From UBA5109 sp963975155 (GTDB taxonomy: Bacteria; Pseudomonadota; Gammaproteobacteria; Pseudomonadales; Pseudohongiellaceae), in assembly GCA_963975155.1 (NCBI GenBank), contig CAXBFG010000003.1, positions 296,190 to 360,189 on the forward strand: 64,000 nucleotides of DNA. Reading direction: 5' to 3'. Of this stretch, positions 43,800 to 53,000 are shown in pieces. Under the pieces are notes generated by a model. That model was not told where the DNA came from. It saw nothing but the letters and a program-made list of their open reading frames with translations, and ran no database searches. Both the position numbers and the translations under genes were made by a program. Position 1 is the first letter of the stretch. Each line of letters opens with the position of its first letter.

Positions 43800-44564
43800 A
43801 TGTTTAATCTCAGATTCATACAATGTCTGTCACTTGTGCCGGTATACATACTACTGCTATCGGCCTGCCAGTCCATGTCTCCGGATACTGAATTAGAGCA
43901 AGTTCCAGGCACAGTATCGGCATTGGATGATCCTGAAGTCTATGTAAGCGATACGGAAGTCGCTAGCTATATGACGGAAGACTGGCCTGTTGCTGATCCC
44001 TTCCTGAGGGCCCGCATTTTGGCTGATATGCTTTATGAGGCAAGAGTGGCTTTTGAGGATAATCGCTTGTTACTTCCGGCAGGTGACAATGCTTATGACC
44101 GCTACATGGAAGTCTTAAGTATAGTGCCTGATAATCAGGTAGCTTTAGACGGTATCGAAAATATTGCCGATCGCTATGTTGCAATGGCTTTGGAGGCTAT
44201 CCGGGTCGGGCAGTTTGAAAATGCAGAAAATTATCTGAACCGGGCTGCCAGTATCAATCCCGATAAGGAAAATATTGCCGAAGCAAGGCGTATACTGCTT
44301 AGTGAAAGCCGTATCAGCCGCGATTATTTCCCACTGGACCCACAGGAACTTGAAAGGCAGAGTTTGGACATCATGTCGAGACTTGGTTCTATCGCGGAAT
44401 ATGTCAGAAACAGAGAAGCAACCTTTCTGATAACTGCGCGAAATGATGCAGAAGGGCGCTGGATATATCGCATCATGCGTGAAGCGACAGGTGGCTATCG
44501 ATTGCGTGGTGATATAGCAATTGGTAATCGGCCTACCATTCAAGTGAATATTCCTCAGACCTGA
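43800..44564 (+). CDS. TPR-like lipoprotein of unknown function
   Basis: The 254-aa protein has a lipobox LLSAC (Cys about residue 23), an acidic stretch, and a helical tetratricopeptide-like part (YDRYMEVLSIVPDNQVALDGI, AIRVGQFENAENYLNRAASI with residues 150-170), ending with a basic domain that resembles no family I know. It probably acts in the periplasm, as part of an envelope assembly. It lies 30 bp after moeA and 30 bp before the PCu(A)C gene. Confidence 0.65.
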   Translation: MFNLRFIQCLSLVPVYILLLSACQSMSPDTELEQVPGTVSALDDPEVYVSDTEVASYMTEDWPVADPFLRARILADMLYEARVAFEDNRLLLPAGDNAYDRYMEVLSIVPDNQVALDGIENIADRYVAMALEAIRVGQFENAENYLNRAASINPDKENIAEARRILLSESRISRDYFPLDPQELERQSLDIMSRLGSIAEYVRNREATFLITARNDAEGRWIYRIMREATGGYRLRGDIAIGNRPTIQVNIPQT

Positions 44565-44594
44565 AAAACTGTTTAACTATATTGGAAAACATAA

Positions 44595-45032
44595 ATGACC
44601 TTATCCAGAACACTGCTGTTCATGCTATTGCTATTATCGACCATGCTTCAGGCTCAGGATAATACTGTGAATTATATCCGTATCACTGATGCTCACATCA
44701 GAGAACTGCCTCCATCAGTAAGAAATACAGCTGTCTATATGACAATCAGCAATAGCAGTGAAAGAAATATGCGCTTGACCGGTGTGAGCAGTGAAGCTGC
44801 AGAATCGGCCATGTTGCATCGTAGCGCCATGGAAGACGGCATGATGACCATGCAGCATGTGATGACAATTGAAATACCGGCTGGTGAAAGCCTGGTACTT
44901 GAGCCCGGAGCCTTGCACATCATGTTAACGGGGCTGAAACGAAACTTGCGTGATGGTGATTCTGTGTCACTGAGACTGGAGTTTGATGATGCTCCTGATG
45001 TCAGTGTTAATGTTCAGGTCAGAAAACTTTGA
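44595..45032 (+). CDS. PCu(A)C periplasmic copper chaperone
   Basis: PCu(A)C proteins bind Cu(I) and deliver it to cytochrome oxidase. The 145-aa protein has a signal peptide (residues 1-20, ending MLQA) and the cupredoxin-like domain, with the Met/His-rich site: MLHRSAMEDGMMTMQHV and later ALHIMLTGLKRNL, close to the HxnMx21HxM pattern of the family. The stop overlaps the TTG-type start of the next frame, but the next ATG is 3 bp beyond. Confidence 0.88.
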   Translation: MTLSRTLLFMLLLLSTMLQAQDNTVNYIRITDAHIRELPPSVRNTAVYMTISNSSERNMRLTGVSSEAAESAMLHRSAMEDGMMTMQHVMTIEIPAGESLVLEPGALHIMLTGLKRNLRDGDSVSLRLEFDDAPDVSVNVQVRKL

Positions 45033-45034
45033 AT

Positions 45035-46639
45035 ATGACTGATGGTATAAAATATATCAAAGTAAAAAGTTCTCCTTTGAGAAAAAATAAGAAAATATCA
45101 GTTAAGCAGAACGCTTCTATTCAAACGTCCATTCAAGAATGTAATGTTAAAGGAAGTGTATCCTTTAAAACGGGCAGTTTAAAAGAAAAATGCCAGTCTG
45201 TTTTGCAAAAATATTTGCTGGGTGAAAAAAGTTATGCGCGGCAGGAAGCGCATGCAATTTATAAAAAGCATCCGGGTTCAATAGCAGCAGCACATTTATG
45301 GACAATGATTCTTTACAAAGACTATAGGTTTAAGGAAGCTTACGCAGCAGTAAAAAAAATTCTGGAAAAATCTCCTGATGATGCGAACAAGTATAACTTA
45401 TGCGGGCTTATACAAAGAAATCTACTGTTATTTGATGAAGCTATTGCATCATATAAAAAAGCCGTAGAGTTAAAGCCTACATTTGCCGACCCCTATAATA
45501 ATATGGGTATTATTTATCGTTACTCCGGCGAAAGGGAAAAAGCGATAAAAAGTTTCCTGAAAGCCCTTGCCTTGAATCCCGGTTTTGTTTCTGCCCGATA
45601 TAATCTTGCTTGCATGAAAGGGTATGTTTTCAGTAAAGAAGAAATCAGCCTTGTAGAAAAACAGCGAGAAAAACTGGAATTACCTGAAGACAAAGCACGC
45701 TCAGATTTTACTTTGTATAATGCATTGCTGAAAAATAATGAATTTGACAGAGCTTTTTTCTACCTGGAAGAAGGCAATAGAATTCTATTTAATAACAGCA
45801 AGTCTCCTCATATTTTGCCTGGTTACGCAAAAATAATTATTGAGCGTTTTGATGAGAACTACGGTGCGAATCTAAAAAAACTAGGGCCAATATCAAAAAA
45901 GCCTATATTTATAGTGGGGATGCCTCGCTCTGGAAGTACGCTGCTTGAACAAATATTAAGTTCACATTCAAATGTGGCAGGGATCGGCGAGAGTCACGCC
46001 ATGCCAAAGCTTATCCATTCCGTTTACAGAAAGCTTGAAGCAGATACTGAAACCTTTGTAAAAGTTTTCGCAGAGACCGATGAAAAGCAGCTTGAATATT
46101 TGATAAGAGAATATGAGGAAAAGGCTCTTCAGTACGTTAAAAATGAAGCGTTCTTTACGGATAAAATGTTAAATAATTTCAAGTATATTGGTTTTATTCA
46201 AAGCCTTATTCCGCAGGCCAGGTTTATACACATAAAAAGAAATCCGATCGATACCTGTCTAAGTTGTTTTGAAAAAAAATTCACCACTGGTCACGAATAT
46301 ACTTATGATCTTGACACGCTTGCGAAGCATTTTATTGCATATTCAGATTTAATGAAGCACTGGCTCAAGCTCTATCCAGAGCTGATTTATGAAATAAATT
46401 ATGAAGATATTGTTAGTGATACTGAATCGCAAGTCAGGAATTGCCTGTCATTCCTGGGTTTGAGAATGCAAAAATCCTGTCTGGAGTATTATAAAAATGA
46501 CCGAAATGTTTATACGGCGAGTACGGACCAGGTCAGAGAGAAAATAAATTCCAATTCAATTGGGAAATGGAGGCGCTATGAAAAACAACTGGCGCCTCTG
46601 GTGAAGAGATTAAGCAAGGCTGGCATAGACATAGATTAA
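45035..46639 (+). CDS. TPR-sulfotransferase A
   Basis: The protein (534 aa from ATG 45035; an upstream TTG at 45029 is possible) has tetratricopeptide repeats (residues about 90-210, e.g. AYAAVKKILEKSPDDANKYN, AIASYKKAVELKPTFADPYN, AIKSFLKALALNPGFVSARYN given in pieces) and a C-terminal sulfotransferase domain: PIFIVGMPRSGSTLLEQIL and later RFIHIKRNPIDTCLSCFEK for the 3'-phosphate loop. The acceptor is unknown; TPR-sulfotransferases may sulfate proteins or glycans. The coding region is Lys-rich and AT-rich compared with neighbouring genes, hinting at a different origin. Confidence 0.85.
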   Translation: MTDGIKYIKVKSSPLRKNKKISVKQNASIQTSIQECNVKGSVSFKTGSLKEKCQSVLQKYLLGEKSYARQEAHAIYKKHPGSIAAAHLWTMILYKDYRFKEAYAAVKKILEKSPDDANKYNLCGLIQRNLLLFDEAIASYKKAVELKPTFADPYNNMGIIYRYSGEREKAIKSFLKALALNPGFVSARYNLACMKGYVFSKEEISLVEKQREKLELPEDKARSDFTLYNALLKNNEFDRAFFYLEEGNRILFNNSKSPHILPGYAKIIIERFDENYGANLKKLGPISKKPIFIVGMPRSGSTLLEQILSSHSNVAGIGESHAMPKLIHSVYRKLEADTETFVKVFAETDEKQLEYLIREYEEKALQYVKNEAFFTDKMLNNFKYIGFIQSLIPQARFIHIKRNPIDTCLSCFEKKFTTGHEYTYDLDTLAKHFIAYSDLMKHWLKLYPELIYEINYEDIVSDTESQVRNCLSFLGLRMQKSCLEYYKNDRNVYTASTDQVREKINSNSIGKWRRYEKQLAPLVKRLSKAGIDID

Positions 46640-46657
46640 TGTTTTGTAATTTTTCAA

Positions 46658-47158
46658 CTAATGTACGTTTCTGGCATTTGCTGCCAAAGATTGCTCCAGG
46701 TTAAGATTCCACTCTGCTCTTGCCAGCCCCTGAATTAACAGATTATGCATCATAAAGAGCATTTTTTTGTCCATGTTAAGGTTCATTCCCTTATTGGCGT
46801 TATTCATAAATTGCACATTTAATGATTTGTTGGGTAGTTCACTGACTTTCATTTTGGTGGGAGTAATACCCGCTTCCCCGAGAGGGTATTCAGGCTCATC
46901 CAGCTTGATATATTTTTTCTCGAAGGCACCTTTTTTGATTGCCTGTTGGGTGTCTTCGCTGACAGCAATCGTATCCACGCCTCCATAGGCATTCATTTTT
47001 TCCATAAGAAGCTTGAGCAATATGCGGGTGAATCGGCGTGTGAACCAAAGCCGATACTCGAGATGCCCGCCAGCGCTAACTTTGAATAGCAGACGGTCTT
47101 CGTTAGCGTTATAGCTGATATTTAATTGCTGCAGCTTTTGATTGGTAGTTTCTTCCAC
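46658..47158 (-). CDS. unknown 166-aa protein between two TPR-sulfotransferases
   Basis: I recognise no domain. The 166-aa protein has no signal peptide and no membrane helix. It looks like a mixed alpha/beta soluble protein: AGGHLEYRLWFTRRFTRILLKLLMEKM suggests a strand followed by an amphipathic helix, and the C-terminus is rich in Met (NKGMNLNMDKKMLFMM). It is 4 bp from the start side of... more precisely, it lies 3 bp downstream of the stop of the TPR-sulfotransferase at 47162-48547 on the same strand, so they are very likely cotranscribed. A partner or specificity role is a guess. Confidence 0.7.
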   Translation of the reverse strand: MEETTNQKLQQLNISYNANEDRLLFKVSAGGHLEYRLWFTRRFTRILLKLLMEKMNAYGGVDTIAVSEDTQQAIKKGAFEKKYIKLDEPEYPLGEAGITPTKMKVSELPNKSLNVQFMNNANKGMNLNMDKKMLFMMHNLLIQGLARAEWNLNLEQSLAANARNVH

Positions 47159-47161
47159 TGG

Positions 47162-48547
47162 CTATTCCTGATTGCCCCGCGCTTCATATTCGCTGATGTA
47201 TCTGGCTAAACTTTTTTGTAATGGAGTGATGTGCTTTGCGTAGCGCTGCCAGCGAGCTTGTGAACTTTTATAAATTGGTTGTCTGACCTGCCAGACACTT
47301 GCTGTTTTCACGGTGCGCTTCGTGTTGTGAAAGTCGAGGCAATCTTGTTCCCAGGCCAGGTTGCAAAAATTGATCACTTTTCTCGAGACGGCTTCTGTGT
47401 CCATGATCAGATCCTCGTAGCGAACTTCCAGTATTTTTATGGGCAGTACTTTATGCCAGTGCTGGATCATAGCATGGTAGCCTTTATAGTAATCGACGAT
47501 AGTGTCCATACTGAAACTCCAGTTCACGCCATGCGAAAAATTCTGGAAGTAACTCGACAAACAACAGTCTAATGGATGGCGCTGTACATGAATGATATGA
47601 GCCTTAGGGAGCAGATCTGATATCAAACCAAGGTGATTAAAATTGTACAGGTTTTTATCAATATAACGGCTGGCATCTTCAAAATAACCTTCGATTTTTT
47701 GCACCCTGTTTAAATAGGCTTCTCCAATTCCTTTACAGGCTTCATCATTTAGTTCTGATATGCATAAAGGATAGCTTTGTTCACTTTTAATAAGTGCTGG
47801 TAGTTGATCTGCAATATTCTGTATATCCGATATTTCACCGGCAGCAAATACCTGTGAATGACTGGCCAGTATCTGTTCTATCAGAGTGCTTCCGGATCGT
47901 GGCATGCCAACAATAAAAACCGCTGCTTCGGATTGTGTGCCACTAATGCTTCTCTCTCGAAAATAAGACTCTGAGTAGGTATTTTTAACAGCTTGCTGAA
48001 ATTTTTCATGACGCTTGCTGGGCCATTGTTTTCCACTTAAGCGGTTAGCTTTTTCATAATGCAGAAAGGCCTGATCATAGTCGCCGCAATCATCATAAAT
48101 TTTACCCAGAGTAAAATGATAATACCTCGCCAGATGAGCTTGGGGATCAGTCGCAAGTTGTTCAATAATATTTTTTAGTAAGGGGTCGTTCGGCTTAAAA
48201 CGTACTATTTCGGATAGCCCCTGATAGGCTTCTGCATAGTCCGGTTTCAGACGAATCGCATTTCGATAACATGTTTCAGCTTTTTGCATCTGCCCCAGAG
48301 CCCTGTAAACCCCCGCGGCATTATGCTGGACCGCAGAAAAACCGGGTTTTATCGCCAATGCTCTTTCCAGAAAAATTATGGCTATGCTGGCTTCTCCAGT
48401 CAAATGAAAAGCCAGCCCAAGTAGCTGCAGGGCGTGAAAATTTTCCGGCTCAGCTTTGATGATCGGAAGCAGTAATTGCTTAACTTTATTGGTCTCACGC
48501 CGATTGAGCAGCTCAACGCATTCATGGATAGTGCTTTTTGTATTCAC
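47162..48547 (-). CDS. TPR-sulfotransferase B
   Basis: This 461-aa protein has the same architecture as the gene at 45035-46639: N-terminal TPRs (ALQLLGLAFHLTGEASIA, AETCYRNAIRLKPDYAEAYQ, AFLHYEKANRLSGKQW in pieces) and a sulfotransferase domain with AVFIVGMPRSGSTLIEQIL (5'-phosphosulfate loop) and HIIHVQRHPLDCCLSSYFQ (3'-phosphate loop). The two copies share motifs but are clearly diverged and of different base composition, so they are not a recent duplication. It converges on the first copy. Its partner downstream is the unknown 166-aa gene. Confidence 0.87.
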   Translation of the reverse strand: MNTKSTIHECVELLNRRETNKVKQLLLPIIKAEPENFHALQLLGLAFHLTGEASIAIIFLERALAIKPGFSAVQHNAAGVYRALGQMQKAETCYRNAIRLKPDYAEAYQGLSEIVRFKPNDPLLKNIIEQLATDPQAHLARYYHFTLGKIYDDCGDYDQAFLHYEKANRLSGKQWPSKRHEKFQQAVKNTYSESYFRERSISGTQSEAAVFIVGMPRSGSTLIEQILASHSQVFAAGEISDIQNIADQLPALIKSEQSYPLCISELNDEACKGIGEAYLNRVQKIEGYFEDASRYIDKNLYNFNHLGLISDLLPKAHIIHVQRHPLDCCLSSYFQNFSHGVNWSFSMDTIVDYYKGYHAMIQHWHKVLPIKILEVRYEDLIMDTEAVSRKVINFCNLAWEQDCLDFHNTKRTVKTASVWQVRQPIYKSSQARWQRYAKHITPLQKSLARYISEYEARGNQE

Positions 48548-48640
48548 TGCTTTGATGGTAAAGATTCTTTAATCATGGATTCAGGTCTGGACCATTTTGG
48601 GGTTAAATGGCAGCTATTGCCATAGCTGCCGGTTTTTATC

Positions 48641-49552
48641 ATGAAAATTTTTATATGCCTGGTGTTGATGCTAATGACTCCGGCACTTTGTGCTCAACAG
48701 AGCAGCGATAATGAATTCAGCTTTCAGAATGCCGCTCCGCTTTACCCGCCTGATACCGGCCCGATAGTTTGTATTGATAGCGCACACTACAACTACCATA
48801 CAGCTACGGGGCGTTATAAACCATTTGCAGATCTGATAAGTGGAGATGGTTTCCAGGTGCAGTCCCTGCAAGCCTTATTTACTTTAGATGCACTCGCCGA
48901 TTGCACTGTTTTGGTTGTGGCTAATGCGCTGTCCGAGCAAAATCGCAATGACTGGTCATACCCGCATAATTCTGCCTTTACGCGCGGTGAAATAGATGCC
49001 CTTCAGCAATGGGTTCGCAATGGCGGAAATATGCTTTTGATTGCGGATCACGCACCTTTTGCCGGAGCTGCGGCGGATTTGGCAGCAGTTTTCGCCTTGC
49101 TCATGCAGGATGTTTATTCGGTTCAGGCGCCCGGGGAAACAGATATATTTTCAACTGAGCAGAACACTCTGGGGGAGCATCCCATTCTAGCAGGCCGGGA
49201 TAATGCGGAAAGTATCAATCGTCTGGCTACTTTTACAGGTCAGCCATTCCGGACTCTGGGCAATTGGCAGCCCTTGCTGATCTTTGGCCCAGGTTCTCTT
49301 GCTTATATCAATCCTCAACAAAGCTTTCAGGAGCAAAATGCTGCCATTGATGCATTTTCAGTCAATGGCTGGACTCATGCCGCAGCGCGTGAACTGCAGC
49401 AGGGGCGTTTGGTTGTTTTAGGTGAAGCTGCAATGTGCTCCGCTCAAATAGCTGCCAACGGCATTGCTATGGGAATGAATCATCCGGAAGCAGGTCAAAA
49501 TGCCCAGTTTTGTCTGAATATCATACGTTGGCTAAGTCGGGCCATTAACTGA
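48641..49552 (+). CDS. exported DUF4350-like protein (glutamine amidotransferase-like fold)
   Basis: The 303-aa protein has a signal peptide (residues 1-18, ending ALCA) and a domain reminiscent of DUF4350: VCIDSAHYNYHTATGRYKP, VLVVANALSE, ALQQWVRNGGNMLLIADHAPFAGAA, and RLVVLGEAAMCSAQ near the C-terminus. This pattern resembles class I glutamine amidotransferase-like folds without the catalytic Cys. It diverges from TPR-sulfotransferase B. Substrate and role are unknown. Confidence 0.7.
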   Translation: MKIFICLVLMLMTPALCAQQSSDNEFSFQNAAPLYPPDTGPIVCIDSAHYNYHTATGRYKPFADLISGDGFQVQSLQALFTLDALADCTVLVVANALSEQNRNDWSYPHNSAFTRGEIDALQQWVRNGGNMLLIADHAPFAGAAADLAAVFALLMQDVYSVQAPGETDIFSTEQNTLGEHPILAGRDNAESINRLATFTGQPFRTLGNWQPLLIFGPGSLAYINPQQSFQEQNAAIDAFSVNGWTHAAARELQQGRLVVLGEAAMCSAQIAANGIAMGMNHPEAGQNAQFCLNIIRWLSRAIN

Positions 49553-50038
49553 GTATAAGGCAGGAGGTGCAGGTTCGGATTAGCTCGCAGCCCTGTTGCA
49601 AGGAATATGAATATAAGTAAGTACATACTTACAATTAAACCACTGTAACTAAAGCATTAGATTTTTATTAACTATTGATTACGCCCCCTTATGGTGCGTG
49701 CAGAAAGTCTTCAAACCGCTGAAATCCTGCCTGTGCAACTTTTCACTTTAAAGATACTTTGCCAGCACATTAAGCTAGGCGGATAGGTGTGCTTATCTCA
49801 TTGCTGCCTTATCATCCCCAGACTTTTAACAGATAAGCACATAAAACCTGAAAGTGATGATTCAAGCACTTGATTTTTCCCGTTTTTAGGGCATACAGCG
49901 AGGTGACAAATAATTGTGTGACCTGCGCCACACTGCACTGACCCTGAGGCTTTACGGGGGCCTCGATTCATTGTTTATGCTGCGACCATAAGGTTATTAT
50001 CACCATGACATTAATCTATCTGGAAAGCGTCTTACCGG
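49553..50038. other. 486-bp intergenic region before the giant surface-protein gene
   Basis: It contains the palindrome GTAAGTACATACTTAC (49617-49632), a hairpin formed by GAGGC and GCCTC around 49950, and no clear sigma-54 or sigma-70 promoter. A 21-codon overlapping frame begins at 50005 and extends to 50070, across the giant gene's start. No riboswitch of a class I recognise is present. Confidence 0.5.
49617..49632. promoter_or_regulatory. 16-bp inverted repeat, possible TetR-type operator
   Basis: GTAAGTA-CA-TACTTAC, 7-bp arms about a 2-bp centre, in the 5' region of the giant gene, and a similar core (GTAAG...CTTAC) appears upstream of the SYLF lipoprotein gene. A common repressor is only a suggestion. 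Confidence 0.4.
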
Positions 50039-53000
50039 ATGAAAAAGAAAATACGTTTTCAACAGCTTGAAGCCAGGGTACTACTGGATGCAGCAGGGCT
50101 TGCAACTGCCGTTGAGGGTATGGATGACCTTGGGGCTGCACCAGAGACCCCGGATCAAAGTACTGATGAGCTGGATGCGGGGCTGGTTGCGCATTTAAAG
50201 GGCGAATCAGACAGTAAGGACAGTGTTGAAGTCGCGCCACTACTGGTGCAAAGCACTGCTCTGGTTGTTGTAGACACCACCATCGAAAACTACGAATCCC
50301 TGATAGCAGATCTATCAGAGGATACTGAAATCCTGTTACTGGATGGCGATTCAGACGGCCTTGATCAGATAGCTTCTTATGTTGAAGGCCGGGATGGCAT
50401 CAGTTCAATTCACGTCCTCTCCCACGGTGATACCGGCGAAATTCGCCTGGGTAACACGACCATTAATTCAGACACCTTGAACGACAGGGCTGATACTTTT
50501 GCCAGAATCGGTGAAGCACTGACAGAAGACGGCGATATCCTCTTGTATGGCTGCGATGTGGCAGATGGAGAAGCCGGTATAGATTTCGTATCACGTCTTG
50601 CGATGGCGACGGGTGCCGATGTAGCTGCATCTGATGATTTAACCGGTAGTGCCGAATTGGGCGGAGACTGGGAGCTGGAACATCAGTCCGGCAGTATTGA
50701 AAGTAAATCACTAAGTGCAGAAAGCTGGGACGGGGTACTTGATTTTGATCCTACGGTACTGACCTTCGATGGATTCAGCTATATCGGCGGTACCGGCACC
50801 GATACCACCGATGATTATTCCATCGGGGATGCCTATCTCTTTGAAAATGTTGGTAATGACGGCACCAATGATATTGACGCCGTGGTTACCATTGTTGGTT
50901 TCTATAATTCCCAGGCAGCAGATCCGGATAACCCTACCGGGGGAGATCAGCCCTCATTAAGTAACTTTGGTATTGACTACAGCCCGGGTGGTGCTCAAAA
51001 CAATGATTGGTTGCCGACCCTGAATAATATGTCAGGCACCAATTTTACCTATTCTGCTACCTACAAGGTGCAGTTTTATATTGCAGAAGCGGGAACCGGA
51101 TCGAATACCAGAACCAATCTCGTCAATATTGATACCAATCTGACTCTCTTTGATTTGGATAGTGAAGGCGATGGCACCTTTGGTTCGGAGTCTATCAGGG
51201 TTACCGCGCCTACAGTTTCCGTGGTGCTTGCCGGGGGAACTGATTTACCGGCAGATGGAAATACCTCCGGGGCCGTAGTCGGTCCTAATCCTGGTACTCT
51301 GCTGGATTATTCAGTCTCTCATGAGAATGGGCAGACTACGATTCAATTGGATAGTATTCCCGGATCAGCGACCAACCAGTTTGACTATGATGAGCATTGG
51401 GCAGCTACCTTTCAGGTGCAGGGTGCCTCCGAATTTATTATTGAATCGATTGTTAATGTAGGCAGCTCTGGATCAGCTTCATCTAGAGCAACGGGTCTGC
51501 ATTTTGATGCAGTTTCTTTCACTACGCCGAATACCATCAGTATCCCCATTCTGGATTTGGATGCTGATGACAGTAGTGGGGCGACAGATCTGGATTTTAA
51601 TGTTGCCGCGCTCTATAAAAGCGGCGATGGCAGCGTGCCTGTCTCAGATATTGATCTGAATGTCACTGACCCTGATCCAACTGCTACAAGTTTACAAAGT
51701 GCGACGATCAGCATTGCCAATGCCCAGGCTGGCGACCAGTTAAACCTGGGCAGTTTGCCAGCGGGTGTTACCGCTGATGGCAATGGTACTGCCACGATTG
51801 AACTTTCCGGTATTGCGACTATTGCTCAGTATGAAGCGGCACTCAAGGCCATTACCTACAGCAATGCCAATCCTATCGTGGATGGTGGTGACCGAACGAT
51901 CGAATTTACGGTCAACAATGGTGATGTAGACAGCCCTGTTGCGACGACTACTTTAACGGTCTTTGGAACACCTACCGTCAACGCTGCCACCACTATTGAT
52001 AATCAGCCTACCATTACGGGTACCTGGGACGATAGCAACGGCACTGATTTAACCGTAACGGTCAATGGCATCTCCTATAACTTGCTGACTAACCCTGAAT
52101 TGACCGAAAGCGGCGGCGTTTGGACCCTTGACCTGAGTGGCGTGCAGATATTGCCAACGGGTACCTATAATGTATCGGTTGTCGCAACGGATGGTTCAGT
52201 CAATACCTCAGATCAGACTACTGGAGAGCTGGTCGTACTTAACGCTCCGGAATGGTCATTGACCGGAAGTACAGGTGTGCTGGAGGGTAATTCAGCAACT
52301 TATAACCTGAGTCTGGCGGGCTCAGAAGCTGTTACTACCGGTGAGTCTGTGAGTGTCACTTTAAATCTCGCCAATATCGATACAAGTTCGGCAGACTATG
52401 CCGATTTTGATGCCGCGGTTACTGCAGCAATTGGCGCCAGAACCGACCTTAGCTACAACGCTGCTACAAATACACTGACTTATACCTCGCCTGCAACCGG
52501 TACGGCTATGCCGAGTCTGGCAATAAGTCTTGGGATTACTGCCGGGGATGCAACTGAAGCTGATGAGAGTTTTTCGCTATCGCTCAGCATGCCTGATTCG
52601 AGTGATCTGGGTACAAATTACTCTGTAACAACAACAATTGCAGATGAAGCTGATACAGCGCCGGACGTAGATGCAACTCCGGTGAACAGTACGTTTACTG
52701 AGGGAGTTACTGCCAGTTCAGATCTCTTTAATAGTGTCGTCGTTGATACCGGCGCCTCATCCCAGACAGTTGAGGCCTTGCAATTTACGGTCAGTGGTTT
52801 GCAGGATGGCAATAAAGAAGTCGTTGTTATTGACGGCAAGAATATTGCCTTAACCAATGGTAACAGCGGAACCACAACAACTAATGGTTATGCCTACAGC
52901 ATCAGTGTCAGCGGCGGGACTGCAACAGTCACCCTGACCACAACAGGAGCCAGTGAGGCTCAGGCAGAATCGCTGATAAATAATCTGGCATATAAAAATA

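Noticed and set aside
49690..49760. c-di-GMP riboswitch upstream of the giant gene
   Set aside because: The conserved core and GACGCAAAGCC-like segments are missing; only a vague similarity around GTGCGTGCAG.
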